Source: Saccharibacillus soli (GTDB lineage Bacteria > Bacillota > Bacilli > Paenibacillales > Paenibacillaceae). From it: a stretch of DNA of 64,000 bases. Of this stretch, positions 18,296 to 27,179 are shown piece after piece. Position 1 is the stretch's first letter. Every line of letters starts with the position of its first letter. Below the pieces are notes generated by a model that was given only the letters and a program-made list of their open reading frames with translations, did no database searches and was not told the origin of the DNA. Where the stretch lies: assembly GCA_002189105.1 (NCBI GenBank), contig NIOB01000001.1, forward strand, positions 806,001 to 870,000, in the 5' to 3' direction. The position numbers and the translations under genes were made by a program.

Positions 18296-20749
18296 ATGAA
18301 TGACATCTGGGCAATCTTATCACAAAATGGGCTATATTTAATTTTTGCACTGTTGGGTTCCATAGCAGCATGTATCCTAATTCGGTACGGGGTTTCATGG
18401 CGGCAGTCCGACCTTCGTACGGAGCGGGTGAGAAAAAGGCAGCGAATGGTGGTGCTGCTGGGCGGTGTTGCTTTTGGCATCTCGCATATTCTGGCGCCGT
18501 TGTCGTTGGAACTCAAGGTCAGTAGTGATTATTATTGGTTTCATATCCTGTTTACCATTCTTGGCTGTATGGGCGCCGTAGCGTTGGCCATTCGTTATTC
18601 GTTGACACCCTCGACTGGTTCGACCCGCTTTTTCCTCACTGGTTTATTGGTATCGTTCACCATCTTGCTGTTCGATTATGCCAACGTAGTGCTGCTCTTC
18701 CACGAGCTTGTAGTGTGGAATCCTGATCTGGTTGCCATGACGACCGGACTGACCTTCTGTATTGGCTTTGCGGTTATTCGGCTGTTCGCCTTGTCCAATC
18801 GCAACCGGGAGCATGGTCTGAGTTCCCGTTGGAGTCTGTTTGGTGTCATTTGCTGTGGGATTGCTTTGTTCGGAATTCCGATTCTGGCCGTATTGTCCAT
18901 TTTGCCGTTGGACTTGTATGTGGCAGAGGGCGAGATTGGGACGGAACGGGCTTATCTCATTCCTTATGCCGTCATGCTGATTGTCGTCTGCGGCATGATT
19001 GCCATCCCCGATAACTTCCTGCGTGTTCGTGAGCGGCTGGACAGCCGCAAGCGGCAGGAGCGCGAACAGCACTATATTTCTCTGTATGAGCATAACCCGG
19101 ACGGCGTGCTGGAGTTCGATCATCAAGGCATCGTCACCGGCATGAACGCCAGAGCGGAATTTATTGCCAAGAAACTAGGCAAAAAAATGCTGGGAGAGCG
19201 ATTCACCGACGTATTCACTGGCGAACAGCGCCGCATCGTTGCCGAACATCTCAAGCATGTATTAAGCGGCAAACCGGGAACCACAGAGATTGACCTGCGA
19301 GGAGTGGACAGCTGTATTCAATCTTACGCGCTGACCTCGCTGCCGATTGTGGTAGACCGTCAGGTAGTCGGAGCCTACAGCATTGCCAAAAATATTACCA
19401 AGCGCAAACGCGACCAGGAGACCATTCGACATCTGGCCTATCACGATGAATTGACCGGATTGGCGAATCGGCGTTCGTTTGAAGTGACGTTGGAACGATA
19501 CACGCATTATGGCGAAAGCAAGCCGGAACCCTTTACGCTACTTTTTGTCGATCTGGATCGTTTCAAGCGTGTAAATGACTTCTTTGGTCATGCTTTTGGT
19601 GATCGGGTCATCAAGCATGCTGCCAAGTTGATTAAGGAGAGCCTGCCCAACGGCGCGTTTCTGGCCCGCATGGGAGGGGACGAATTTACGGCCATCCTAC
19701 CGAGTATCCATCGGCGGGCCGAGGTGGAGAAATGGGCGGATCGCATTGTAAAATGTCTGGATGAGCCCTTCGAAATCGGCAAACATACCGTTAAACTGTC
19801 GGCATCTGTAGGTATTGCCCTGTATCCGGAAGATGGGCTGTCCGGGGACCTGTTGACCAAACATGCGGATTCCGCCATGTATGAAGCCAAGCAGAACGGA
19901 AGCTCACAGTATCGCTTTTATGATCCGGTTAGTGATCGCAACAGTCTTCAGGAAATCCTGCTGGAACAGGATCTTGAACATGCTATGGAGCGCAATCAGC
20001 TTCGACTGATGTATCAGCCCAAGTTTGACATTCGTAATGGGCAGGCGACGGGTTATGAAGCTCTGCTCCGGTGGGATCATCCCGTTCAGGGAGAGATTTC
20101 CCCTCTGCGCTTTATTCCTCTCGCGGAGAAGAGCGGCATGATTGTGCCCATTGAGCAGTGGGTCCTGCGAACGGCTTGCTTGCAGTCCAAGCATTGGGAG
20201 GAAGCAGGATTGGAGAAGCTGCCGATCGCCGTCAACATTTCCCAGGTGCATCTGATGAAGCCAGACATTTTTGAAACCATTATGGATACGCTGGAGGAAA
20301 CGGGGTTCGACCCGCATATGCTGGAACTGGAGATTACCGAGAGCGCAATGATGCACAATGAAGAACATGTCATCGAGATTCTGGAAAAGCTCAAGGGAAC
20401 GGGGATCTCGGTTTCGATGGACGACTTCGGCACGGGCTACAGCTCACTCAGTTATCTGCACAGTCTGCCGATCAACAGTCTTAAGATTGATCGTTCATTT
20501 ATTCGCAAGATGACCACCGACCGCGACAGCAAGGCCATCGCCGAGATGATTATCTCGATGGCGCGTCAGCTTAGACTCAAGATCATTGCTGAAGGGGTCG
20601 AGACGCACGAACAGGTATCGATGCTTCAGGATCTGCATTGTTATAATGTCCAAGGATTCTATTACAGCAAGCCTCTGCCGCCCGAACAGATTGGTCAACA
20701 GCAGACAGAGGGCAAGTACGCTCCGCCGCAGCGCGAAACGTTGATGTAA
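18296..20749 (+). CDS. Seven-helix membrane sensor with PAS, GGDEF and EAL domains
   Basis: A predicted cyclic-di-GMP enzyme of 817 residues. The N-terminal ~245 residues form about seven membrane helices, in the layout of MHYT sensor modules but with weak MHYT motifs (GISHILAP and LLFHELV). A PAS-like domain (about 265-370) follows, then GGDEF (intact GGDEF at ~460-464) and EAL (EALLRW from ~588, ELEITESAM, DDFGTGYSS, LKIDRSFI, IAEGVET), all with catalytic motifs. There is no RxxD inhibitory site just before GGDEF. It may both make and degrade c-di-GMP; the net direction cannot be read from sequence. The start is ATG 18296 after GGGCGGGAGAG; ATG 18275 is in frame but overlaps this site. Confidence 0.92.
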   Translation: MNDIWAILSQNGLYLIFALLGSIAACILIRYGVSWRQSDLRTERVRKRQRMVVLLGGVAFGISHILAPLSLELKVSSDYYWFHILFTILGCMGAVALAIRYSLTPSTGSTRFFLTGLLVSFTILLFDYANVVLLFHELVVWNPDLVAMTTGLTFCIGFAVIRLFALSNRNREHGLSSRWSLFGVICCGIALFGIPILAVLSILPLDLYVAEGEIGTERAYLIPYAVMLIVVCGMIAIPDNFLRVRERLDSRKRQEREQHYISLYEHNPDGVLEFDHQGIVTGMNARAEFIAKKLGKKMLGERFTDVFTGEQRRIVAEHLKHVLSGKPGTTEIDLRGVDSCIQSYALTSLPIVVDRQVVGAYSIAKNITKRKRDQETIRHLAYHDELTGLANRRSFEVTLERYTHYGESKPEPFTLLFVDLDRFKRVNDFFGHAFGDRVIKHAAKLIKESLPNGAFLARMGGDEFTAILPSIHRRAEVEKWADRIVKCLDEPFEIGKHTVKLSASVGIALYPEDGLSGDLLTKHADSAMYEAKQNGSSQYRFYDPVSDRNSLQEILLEQDLEHAMERNQLRLMYQPKFDIRNGQATGYEALLRWDHPVQGEISPLRFIPLAEKSGMIVPIEQWVLRTACLQSKHWEEAGLEKLPIAVNISQVHLMKPDIFETIMDTLEETGFDPHMLELEITESAMMHNEEHVIEILEKLKGTGISVSMDDFGTGYSSLSYLHSLPINSLKIDRSFIRKMTTDRDSKAIAEMIISMARQLRLKIIAEGVETHEQVSMLQDLHCYNVQGFYYSKPLPPEQIGQQQTEGKYAPPQRETLM

Positions 20750-20796
20750 GGGACATCATTGGATAGGATCAAATTGAATATTCGTAAAAAGGACAG

Positions 20797-20829
20797 AAAC
20801 CTTTGGCCACAAGTCAAAGGTTTTTGTTT
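20797..20829 (+). terminator. Terminator after the GGDEF-EAL gene
   Basis: AAACCTTTG-GCCACAAGT-CAAAGGTTT followed by a T-rich tail. The next ~220 bases to the following gene are AT-rich, with short ATCGA-A-rich repeats, and hold no gene that I can see. Confidence 0.8.
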
Positions 20830-21058
20830 GCATACAGGCGGCATCCATATACATTTAAAAAGCAAATTAATATAGTGAAAAATTCACAATAGAAAACCCA
20901 AAATAAATCGAAAAATCGATCAAAAAATCGACGAAGTAATCCTTCAGCCGCCAGGCAAGAAAAAAGCCCTTCAATCATGTAAAATAAAAAAGAAAACGTG
21001 AGGCAGCAGAGCATCTGCTTATAAGCTTCACCGAGTCAGAACCAAAGGAGAGATGAAC

Positions 21059-21907
21059 ATGTCCTCATTCCGATTTCGACCGGGTGATACGGTAGCCTTG
21101 ATCGCCTGCTCGGATGGGATCGTCCCCGAATCTCGCGCACGGATTGACGAGCTTGGCTCTTATTTGCGCGAAGTAGGCCTCAAGGTCGAAGAGTCGCGTA
21201 CGCTGATGCGTCGAATAGGCCCCTTTAGCGGCACACCGCAGGAACGGGCGGATGAACTTCATCGTTTGTTTGCCGATCCCCAAGTGGCTGCGATCTTCGA
21301 TCTGTCCGGGGGCGACTCGGCCAATCAGATGCTGCCTCTGCTGGATTATCCAGCGATCCAACGTGCCAATAAACCGCTGTTCGGACTAAGCGATCTATGC
21401 GCGGTGCTGAACGCCATCTCGGCACGTTCAGGCATCCATACCTATCATTATCGTATCCTGAATCTGGTGGGTACTTACCGTGAACGTCAGCGTGAAGCGT
21501 TCTATCGGACTTTTTTTGAGGGACTGCCGGATTTATACACGTTTGATTTTGAGTTTTTGCAGGGTGAGGATCTGAACGGTGATGTAATCGGCGGTAATCT
21601 GCGCTGTCTGCTGAAGCTGGCGGGAACTCCGTATTGGCCGGATGTAACGGGGAAGGTACTGCTGTTGGAATCATTGAGCGGCAACGCAAGCCGTATATTA
21701 TCGCTGCTGGCTCAATTGTCGCAGACAGGAGCGCTGGATCGCTGTTCGGGTCTGCTGCTGGGCACCTTCACGGAGCTTGAGGGCCGCGGCGAATCCGATG
21801 TGGTCCACGACTATCTTCTGGAGCAGACACGAGAGCGGCAGATTCCCATCGTTCGATCGAAGCAGATTGGACATGGTGAAGATGCGAAATGTGTGATCTT
21901 GGGCTGA
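21059..21907 (+). CDS. S66-family LD-carboxypeptidase-like serine peptidase
   Basis: The 282-residue product belongs to the LdcA/MccF fold, which cleaves L,D-bonds in murein peptides or hydrolyses microcin C-type acyl adenylates. It opens with RPGDTVALIACSDGI. The nucleophile elbow is GGDSANQMLPLLDY, and LLLESLSG and IGHGEDAKC supply the expected Glu and His. It ends soon after the His region, slightly shorter than the usual 300-340. AAAGGAG is eight bases before ATG 21059; ATG 21053 is too close. Whether it is a wall peptidase or an immunity-type hydrolase cannot be decided here. msrA follows after 33 bases. Confidence 0.85.
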   Translation: MSSFRFRPGDTVALIACSDGIVPESRARIDELGSYLREVGLKVEESRTLMRRIGPFSGTPQERADELHRLFADPQVAAIFDLSGGDSANQMLPLLDYPAIQRANKPLFGLSDLCAVLNAISARSGIHTYHYRILNLVGTYRERQREAFYRTFFEGLPDLYTFDFEFLQGEDLNGDVIGGNLRCLLKLAGTPYWPDVTGKVLLLESLSGNASRILSLLAQLSQTGALDRCSGLLLGTFTELEGRGESDVVHDYLLEQTRERQIPIVRSKQIGHGEDAKCVILG

Positions 21908-21940
21908 GGCAGGTTCAATAAAGCGGAGAGGGGGAGCAGC

Positions 21941-22990
21941 ATGAAAGGCAGCAAATTCTGGATTCCGCGTAAAAAAACGATAGGCAAACGTTCCATTTTC
22001 CGTGCAAGAACGGCCTCTGCATCTTATCCATCTGCCGCTGTCGGGACGTCTGGTCCACAGAAAACTCGGATTCCCGGAAGTTCCATCGAACAAGCGACTT
22101 TTGCAGGCGGCTGCTTCTGGTGTATGGTTGCTCCATTTGATGAGCTGCCCGGTATTATCGAAGTGGTCTCGGGCTACACGGGTGGTCATACAGTGAATCC
22201 TACGTACGAAGAAGTGGCCAGCGAGACGACCGGACACGCAGAAGCGGTGCAGATTACATTTGATCCCGCTCTTTTTCCGTATACGCGTCTGCTTGAATTG
22301 TTCTGGCAGCAGATCGACCCTACCGATTCAGGCGGTCAGTTTCAGGATCGGGGAGCTTCCTATCGCACCGCCATTTTTGTGCACAATGAAGATCAGCGTC
22401 AGGAAGCAGAGGCCTCGAAGCAGGCGCTGCAGAAAAGCGGTCGTTTCAAAGGCAGGATTGTGACGGAGATCGTGGATGCAGGTCCTTTTTATCCAGCGGA
22501 AGAAGAACATCAGGGCTATTACAAACGCAGCTTCGGCCATTACCGCCTGTACCGTCAACATTCCGGCAGAGACGAATTCCTGCGCGACCATTGGAATACG
22601 GATGCGGATCGGGAGCGTCTGCGGCGGGAATTGAGCGACCTGGAATATCGTGTGATGGTGCTGGGCGAGATGGAACCTCCGTATGATAATGCCTACTGGA
22701 ATGAGCAGCGACCGGGTCTTTACATCGATCGGTGGAGTGGAGATGTGTTGTTCGATGCCCGGTATCGCTATGACGCCGGCGATGGCTGGTTGGCGTTCTC
22801 CCGTACGGCGGATAGCCATCTCGTTCGCCGTAAGGCTGACCTTGGTGGAGGAGAAGTGCGTACGGCCTTAATCAGCCGGTTAACCGGGCTGCGGCTGGGT
22901 TATTTGCTCTATGATGGCCCGACGGAAGAGAAACTGCATTATCGCGTCAATTCGGCTGCACTCCGCTTTATTCCCGAAGAGCAGCTGTAG
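21941..22990 (+). CDS. msrA: MsrA methionine sulfoxide reductase fused to a degenerate MsrB domain
   Basis: Residues ~52-205 are MsrA, which reduces methionine-S-sulfoxide; the catalytic Cys is in AGGCFWCMVAPFDELPG, with the usual YTGG, GHAEAVQ and EEHQGYY motifs. Residues ~225-348 align with MsrB, the R-sulfoxide reductase (YRV...EPPYDNAYW, GLYIDRWSGDVLF, VNSAALRFIP), but key residues are lost. The catalytic Cys of RYCINSAALRF is Arg here (HYRVNSAALRF), CGWPSF has become DGWLAF, and the SHLGHVF histidines are replaced by LRLGYLL. The MsrB half is probably not a reductase and may be structural. A basic ~50-residue N-terminal extension precedes MsrA; the start is supported by AGAGGGGGAG. A terminator lies at 23069. 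Confidence 0.9.
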   Translation: MKGSKFWIPRKKTIGKRSIFRARTASASYPSAAVGTSGPQKTRIPGSSIEQATFAGGCFWCMVAPFDELPGIIEVVSGYTGGHTVNPTYEEVASETTGHAEAVQITFDPALFPYTRLLELFWQQIDPTDSGGQFQDRGASYRTAIFVHNEDQRQEAEASKQALQKSGRFKGRIVTEIVDAGPFYPAEEEHQGYYKRSFGHYRLYRQHSGRDEFLRDHWNTDADRERLRRELSDLEYRVMVLGEMEPPYDNAYWNEQRPGLYIDRWSGDVLFDARYRYDAGDGWLAFSRTADSHLVRRKADLGGGEVRTALISRLTGLRLGYLLYDGPTEEKLHYRVNSAALRFIPEEQL

Positions 22991-23392
22991 ATCCTAAGAT
23001 GGGCGAATGGAGCAAGATGACGCGATGGTGGACGATCATGTCGTCATATTGAACAAATAGGAAAAGGAAAGCCGCCTTGGAGAGGGGGCTTTTTTTGTGT
23101 GAGGATCAGGAATTTCAGCAAAAATGAAAAGCGTTTTCGATTTTTTGAGCGAAATGCGCCAAACTTGCCGGATAAGCGAGGATAAAAGACCATTTGATAT
23201 GAATGTATACGCTGACATCATCAGTCGGGGGCAGAGACGCTCCCTTGACAAAATATGCTTTTTTCCTCGCTTTGCCGGGATAAAGACGCGGTGATAAACT
23301 GCATTATGCTCAAGCAATAAAAGACCGTATACGGAAATTGGGAGATCGGGTGCAAGACCGCCATTGAAATCCCGAAAACGAGGAGGAAAGAC
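22991..23392. other. 402-bp intergenic region between msrA and the ABC exporter
   Basis: It contains the msrA terminator (23069-23097), then AT-rich DNA. At 23126-23138 GAAAA-GCG-TTTTC is a perfect dyad resembling, but one base longer than, a catabolite-response element. A TTGACA at about 23247 has no convincing -10 at proper spacing; TTGCCG/TAAACT 17 bases apart near 23273-23301 is a weak alternative. A good ribosome binding site (GAGGAGGAAAG) precedes the exporter gene. Bacillus bmrCD is preceded by a small leader gene bmrB; I see no convincing equivalent here. Confidence 0.5.
23069..23097 (+). terminator. Terminator after msrA
   Basis: AAGCCGCC-TTGGAGA-GGGGGCTT with one mismatch, followed by a run of T residues. 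Confidence 0.75.
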
Positions 23393-25165
23393 ATGAACGT
23401 TCTCAGGCGACTGCAAGAGTATTATTGGGAAAAGAAAGCGTATATGTTTATCTCGATTCTTTTCCTGGCATTGGCCACCGCTCTGGGGTTGGTATACCCC
23501 AAACTGCTTCAAGTGCTGATTGACGATGTCATCACACCCCGCAATTTTGAACGTGTTCCCCAACTGGCGCTCGCCGTGCTTGGCGTGGTCGCACTCAAAG
23601 CGTGCATGCAGTTCCTGCACGGCTTCTTCGGCGCGCGACTTGGTAACTTCCTGGCTTACCGTCTCCGCAATGCTTGTTACGAGAAATTGCAGTTTCTGTC
23701 GTTCCGCTATTACGATACAGCCAAGACGGGCGATTTGATGTCTCGTCTGACGGGTGACCTCGAAGCGATCCGCAACTTCATCGGCTTCGGCTTCGCCCAG
23801 ATTCTCAACTTGTTCCTGATGGTCGGCTTCGGCTCGGCGATGATGCTCTCGATCAATTGGCAGCTGACGCTGTTCACGTTGGTCACCATCCCACTTCTGG
23901 TGTTCGTGGCTCTGCGCTTTGAATCGCGGATTCACCCGGCGTTCCAGGAGATGCGCCTGGCATTGGGTTCATTGACGACCGCCGTGCAGGAGAATGTGAC
24001 GGGCGTGCGTACGGTTAAGGCCTTCGCCCGCGAACCTTATGAAGTGAGCAAGTTCTCTCTGCGTAATGATCGCTACAAGGACAATCAGCTGCATGCTTCC
24101 GGTCTGTGGAGCCGCTACTTCCCGGTCATGGAACTGCTGGCATCCGGTTGTGCCGTGCTGCTGCTGGGGATCGGCGGGACGATGGTCGTTCGAGGAACGC
24201 TGACCATTGGTGAATTGGTCGCTTTCTTCAGCTTGATCTGGTATATCATCGGTCCCATGTGGGGACTGGGTTTCCATATTAATAACTACACCCAATCGGA
24301 AGCTTCGGGCGAACGGGTGCTGGAGATTCTGAATCAGCCGATTGAAGTTCGGGACAAAGAAGGAGCGATCGCACTGTCTGCTGAACAGGCTCGCGGTCAT
24401 GTCACTTTTGAACGTGTAGGATTCGCTTATGGCAACAAACTGCGTGCCGTTCACGACATCTCGCTGGATGCGCCTCCCGGCAAGGTCATTGGGCTGCTTG
24501 GCGGTACGGGTTCGGGCAAATCAACCATTATTCAACTGCTGATGAGAGCTTATGATGTCACCGAGGGTTCCATCACGTTCGATGGCATGGACATCCGTGA
24601 TATTCGGGTAGAAGATCTGCGGGGACAGATTGCGACGGTCTTCCAGGAGACGTTCCTGTTCTCCTCCAGCATCCGGGGCAACATCTCCTATGGGATGAAC
24701 CATGTGTCGATGGACGAGATCATTCGCGCAGCCAAGCTGGCCAAAGCCCATGATTTTATTATGGAAATGGCGGACGGCTACGACACGGTGGTTGGTGAAC
24801 GGGGGATGGGACTCTCGGGCGGGCAGAAGCAGCGGATCGCCATTGCAAGGGCGCTGCTCAAGAATCCCAAGATCCTGATTCTGGATGATGCGACCAGCGC
24901 GGTTGACATGGAGACGGAACATGAGATTCAGGCCGGCTTCCAGGAAGTCATGCGGGGACGAACCACCTTCATCATCGCGCACCGCATCTCATCGCTTCGT
25001 CATGCGGACGAGATTCTGGTGCTGAATGAAGGACGGGTCGTTCAGCGCGGTAAACACAGCGAGCTGATTCGTCAGCCGGGACCTTATCACGATGTGTATG
25101 CCATTCAGTATGCGGATCATATCGCCCGGACAGAAGAGTCTAGTGAAGGGGGGGCGAGCCTGTGA
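23393..25165 (+). CDS. Heterodimeric ABC exporter subunit with degenerate catalytic site (BmrC/YheI-like)
   Basis: A 590-residue half-transporter: six membrane helices (residues ~15-310), then an ATPase domain. Walker A is LLGGTGSGKSTII, the signature LSGGQKQR is canonical, and Walker B is ILILDDATSAVD, with Asp in place of the catalytic Glu. In heterodimeric exporters such as BmrC-BmrD and TM287/288 one subunit has this substitution and forms the non-hydrolysing site. The partner overlaps it by four bases. Known relatives export drugs; the substrate here is not readable. The start has a GGAGGAAAG site. Confidence 0.93.
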   Translation: MNVLRRLQEYYWEKKAYMFISILFLALATALGLVYPKLLQVLIDDVITPRNFERVPQLALAVLGVVALKACMQFLHGFFGARLGNFLAYRLRNACYEKLQFLSFRYYDTAKTGDLMSRLTGDLEAIRNFIGFGFAQILNLFLMVGFGSAMMLSINWQLTLFTLVTIPLLVFVALRFESRIHPAFQEMRLALGSLTTAVQENVTGVRTVKAFAREPYEVSKFSLRNDRYKDNQLHASGLWSRYFPVMELLASGCAVLLLGIGGTMVVRGTLTIGELVAFFSLIWYIIGPMWGLGFHINNYTQSEASGERVLEILNQPIEVRDKEGAIALSAEQARGHVTFERVGFAYGNKLRAVHDISLDAPPGKVIGLLGGTGSGKSTIIQLLMRAYDVTEGSITFDGMDIRDIRVEDLRGQIATVFQETFLFSSSIRGNISYGMNHVSMDEIIRAAKLAKAHDFIMEMADGYDTVVGERGMGLSGGQKQRIAIARALLKNPKILILDDATSAVDMETEHEIQAGFQEVMRGRTTFIIAHRISSLRHADEILVLNEGRVVQRGKHSELIRQPGPYHDVYAIQYADHIARTEESSEGGASL

Positions 25166-27000
25166 GTACCCATACCGAAGAGGTAAAAAGCAAATCGTCC
25201 GTGCAGGGCAGCCAGAAGCATGAACGCTTCATCTATAAGGATGACGACGAGATTGACAAGGCGTTCAACTGGAAGCAGTTCGCCCGGCTGTTCAGCTATA
25301 TGCGTCCTTATGCCAAGCAGCTGCTTCCCCTGATTATTCTGATGACGATACTCGGCACCATCACCAAGCTGGCGGTACCTTATTTAACAGGTGTACTCGC
25401 CATCGACAAAGCGATTAAGCCGGGTAATCTGCCTCTTCTCTATACCGTGACGGCCTCTGTATTGGGCTTGTATGTGCTTCAATGGGCGGCCAACGTGTAT
25501 CGGATCAAATATACGAACATCATTGGGCAGAAAGTCATCTACGACATTCGGGCTTCGTTGTTCACACATATTCAGAAGCTGTCGTTCAACTTTTTTGATA
25601 AAAGACCTGCCGGCTCCGTGTTGGTGCGGGTGACCAACGACGTCAACTCGCTTCAGGATCTGTTTACCGGCGGTGCAGTGAACGCGGTTATCGACTGTGT
25701 ACAGTTAACAGGCATTATCATCATTCTGCTGCTCATCAACTGGAAGCTGGGGCTGGCGGTTATTCTGACCGTTCCTGTGATGTTCTTTATCTCAACCAAA
25801 CTGCGGCAGAAAATCCGGATGGCCTGGCAGGATGTACGGATGAAGAACTCGCGGATCAATTCACACTTGAACGAAGCGATTCAGGGCATTCGGGTCACGC
25901 AGGCTTACACGCAGGAAAAAGAAAACATGAAGTTCTTCGATGGCTTGAACAAAGCAAGCCTGAAGTCGTGGAACCGCGCATCGACCATGAACCAGACGTT
26001 CGGCCCACTGATCGATACGACGGGCGGTGTCGGTTCAATGATCCTGTTCTGGTATGGAGCGCATCTGATTCAGCAGGGTGAAGTGACAGTCGGTCTGCTG
26101 GTCACATTCGCCAACTATGTGGGCAACTTCTGGGACCCGATCAACCGTCTGGGTCAAATGTACAATCAGGTACTGGTAGCGATGGCTTCGTCCGAGCGGA
26201 TCTTCGAGTTCCTCGACGAGAAGCCAAATATTGACGACAAGCCGGACGCGAAGCCATTGCCCAAGATTCAGGGCAGCGTGAAGCTGGAGAAGGTTGTATT
26301 TGAATATGAACCTGGACGCCAGGCGCTCAAAGGAATCGACATCGAGGCCAAGGCGGGTCAATCCATCGCATTGGTCGGTCACACGGGCTCGGGCAAATCG
26401 ACGATTATTAATCTACTCAGCCGTTTCTATGATGTGACCCAGGGTGCAGTGAAGATTGATGGAATCGACGTGCGGGACGTCAAATTGGAGACGCTGCGTG
26501 CACAGATCGGGATTGTGCTTCAGGATACCTTTATCTTCTCGGGTACGATTCGTGACAATATCCGCTTCGGTCGTCTGGATGCGACAGACGAAGAGATTGA
26601 GCGGGTTGCCCGCGCTGTGGATGCCCATGAATTTATCGCGGCCCTTCCGGCGGGTTATGATACCGAGGTCGAAGAACGCGGCAGCGCCTTATCGATGGGG
26701 CAGCGACAGCTTCTCTCCTTCGCACGCGCTCTACTTGCCGATCCGCGTATTCTGATTCTGGACGAAGCGACGGCCAGCATTGATACCGAGACGGAACTGA
26801 AGATCCAAGAGGCACTCAAGGTACTGCTGAAAGGCCGGACTTCATTTATCGTGGCACACCGACTCTCCACCATCCGTCATGCGGACAAGATCATTGTCTT
26901 GGATCACGGTGAGATCAAAGAGCAGGGAACCCACGAGGAATTGATTCACCATGAGGGCATCTACAATGGCTTGGTTGAGGCTCAATTCCGTTTTCTGTAA
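25162..27000 (+). CDS. Heterodimeric ABC exporter subunit with catalytic Walker B (BmrD/YheH-like)
   Basis: The 612-residue partner subunit. An ~70-residue charged N-terminal extension precedes six membrane helices. The ATPase has Walker A LVGHTGSGKSTII, an altered signature LSMGQRQ instead of LSGGQ, and a complete Walker B ILILDEATASIDTETE with the catalytic Glu. This is the mirror image of the upstream subunit, so the pair has one canonical and one degenerate ATP site. The GTG start overlaps the upstream stop (GTGA), implying translational coupling, with AAGGGGGGGCGAG just before it. A terminator follows at 27049. Confidence 0.93.
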   Translation: MSTHTEEVKSKSSVQGSQKHERFIYKDDDEIDKAFNWKQFARLFSYMRPYAKQLLPLIILMTILGTITKLAVPYLTGVLAIDKAIKPGNLPLLYTVTASVLGLYVLQWAANVYRIKYTNIIGQKVIYDIRASLFTHIQKLSFNFFDKRPAGSVLVRVTNDVNSLQDLFTGGAVNAVIDCVQLTGIIIILLLINWKLGLAVILTVPVMFFISTKLRQKIRMAWQDVRMKNSRINSHLNEAIQGIRVTQAYTQEKENMKFFDGLNKASLKSWNRASTMNQTFGPLIDTTGGVGSMILFWYGAHLIQQGEVTVGLLVTFANYVGNFWDPINRLGQMYNQVLVAMASSERIFEFLDEKPNIDDKPDAKPLPKIQGSVKLEKVVFEYEPGRQALKGIDIEAKAGQSIALVGHTGSGKSTIINLLSRFYDVTQGAVKIDGIDVRDVKLETLRAQIGIVLQDTFIFSGTIRDNIRFGRLDATDEEIERVARAVDAHEFIAALPAGYDTEVEERGSALSMGQRQLLSFARALLADPRILILDEATASIDTETELKIQEALKVLLKGRTSFIVAHRLSTIRHADKIIVLDHGEIKEQGTHEELIHHEGIYNGLVEAQFRFL

Positions 27001-27048
27001 CGTTTTCCGTGACTTGAAAGTTTAACTGTTAACAAAATAAATATGCAG

Positions 27049-27087
27049 AAAACCCGCGACTTTTTTCGCGGGTTTTCGTCATTTTTT
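27049..27087 (+). terminator. Terminator after the ABC exporter operon
   Basis: GAAAACCCGCG-ACTTTTTT-CGCGGGTTTTC, an 11-bp perfect stem, followed by GTCATTTTTTC. Confidence 0.85.
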
Positions 27088-27179
27088 CATAAAAATTTGA
27101 TTTATCAGGGTTGCAATTCAGCGTTTCAGCCTACAAAATAGAAAGGGACAAACAAAAAGTCGTAGGAGTTGGTCAAACG

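Noticed and set aside
20814-21014. 66-codon minus-strand frame rich in Phe/Leu
   Set aside because: It lies in an AT-rich spacer downstream of a terminator, with no ribosome binding site, and its hydrophobicity follows from base composition.
23126-23138. Catabolite-response (cre) site before the ABC exporter
   Set aside because: GAAAA-GCG-TTTTC has odd-length spacing and lacks the central CG register of the cre consensus. It is noted only in the intergenic entry.
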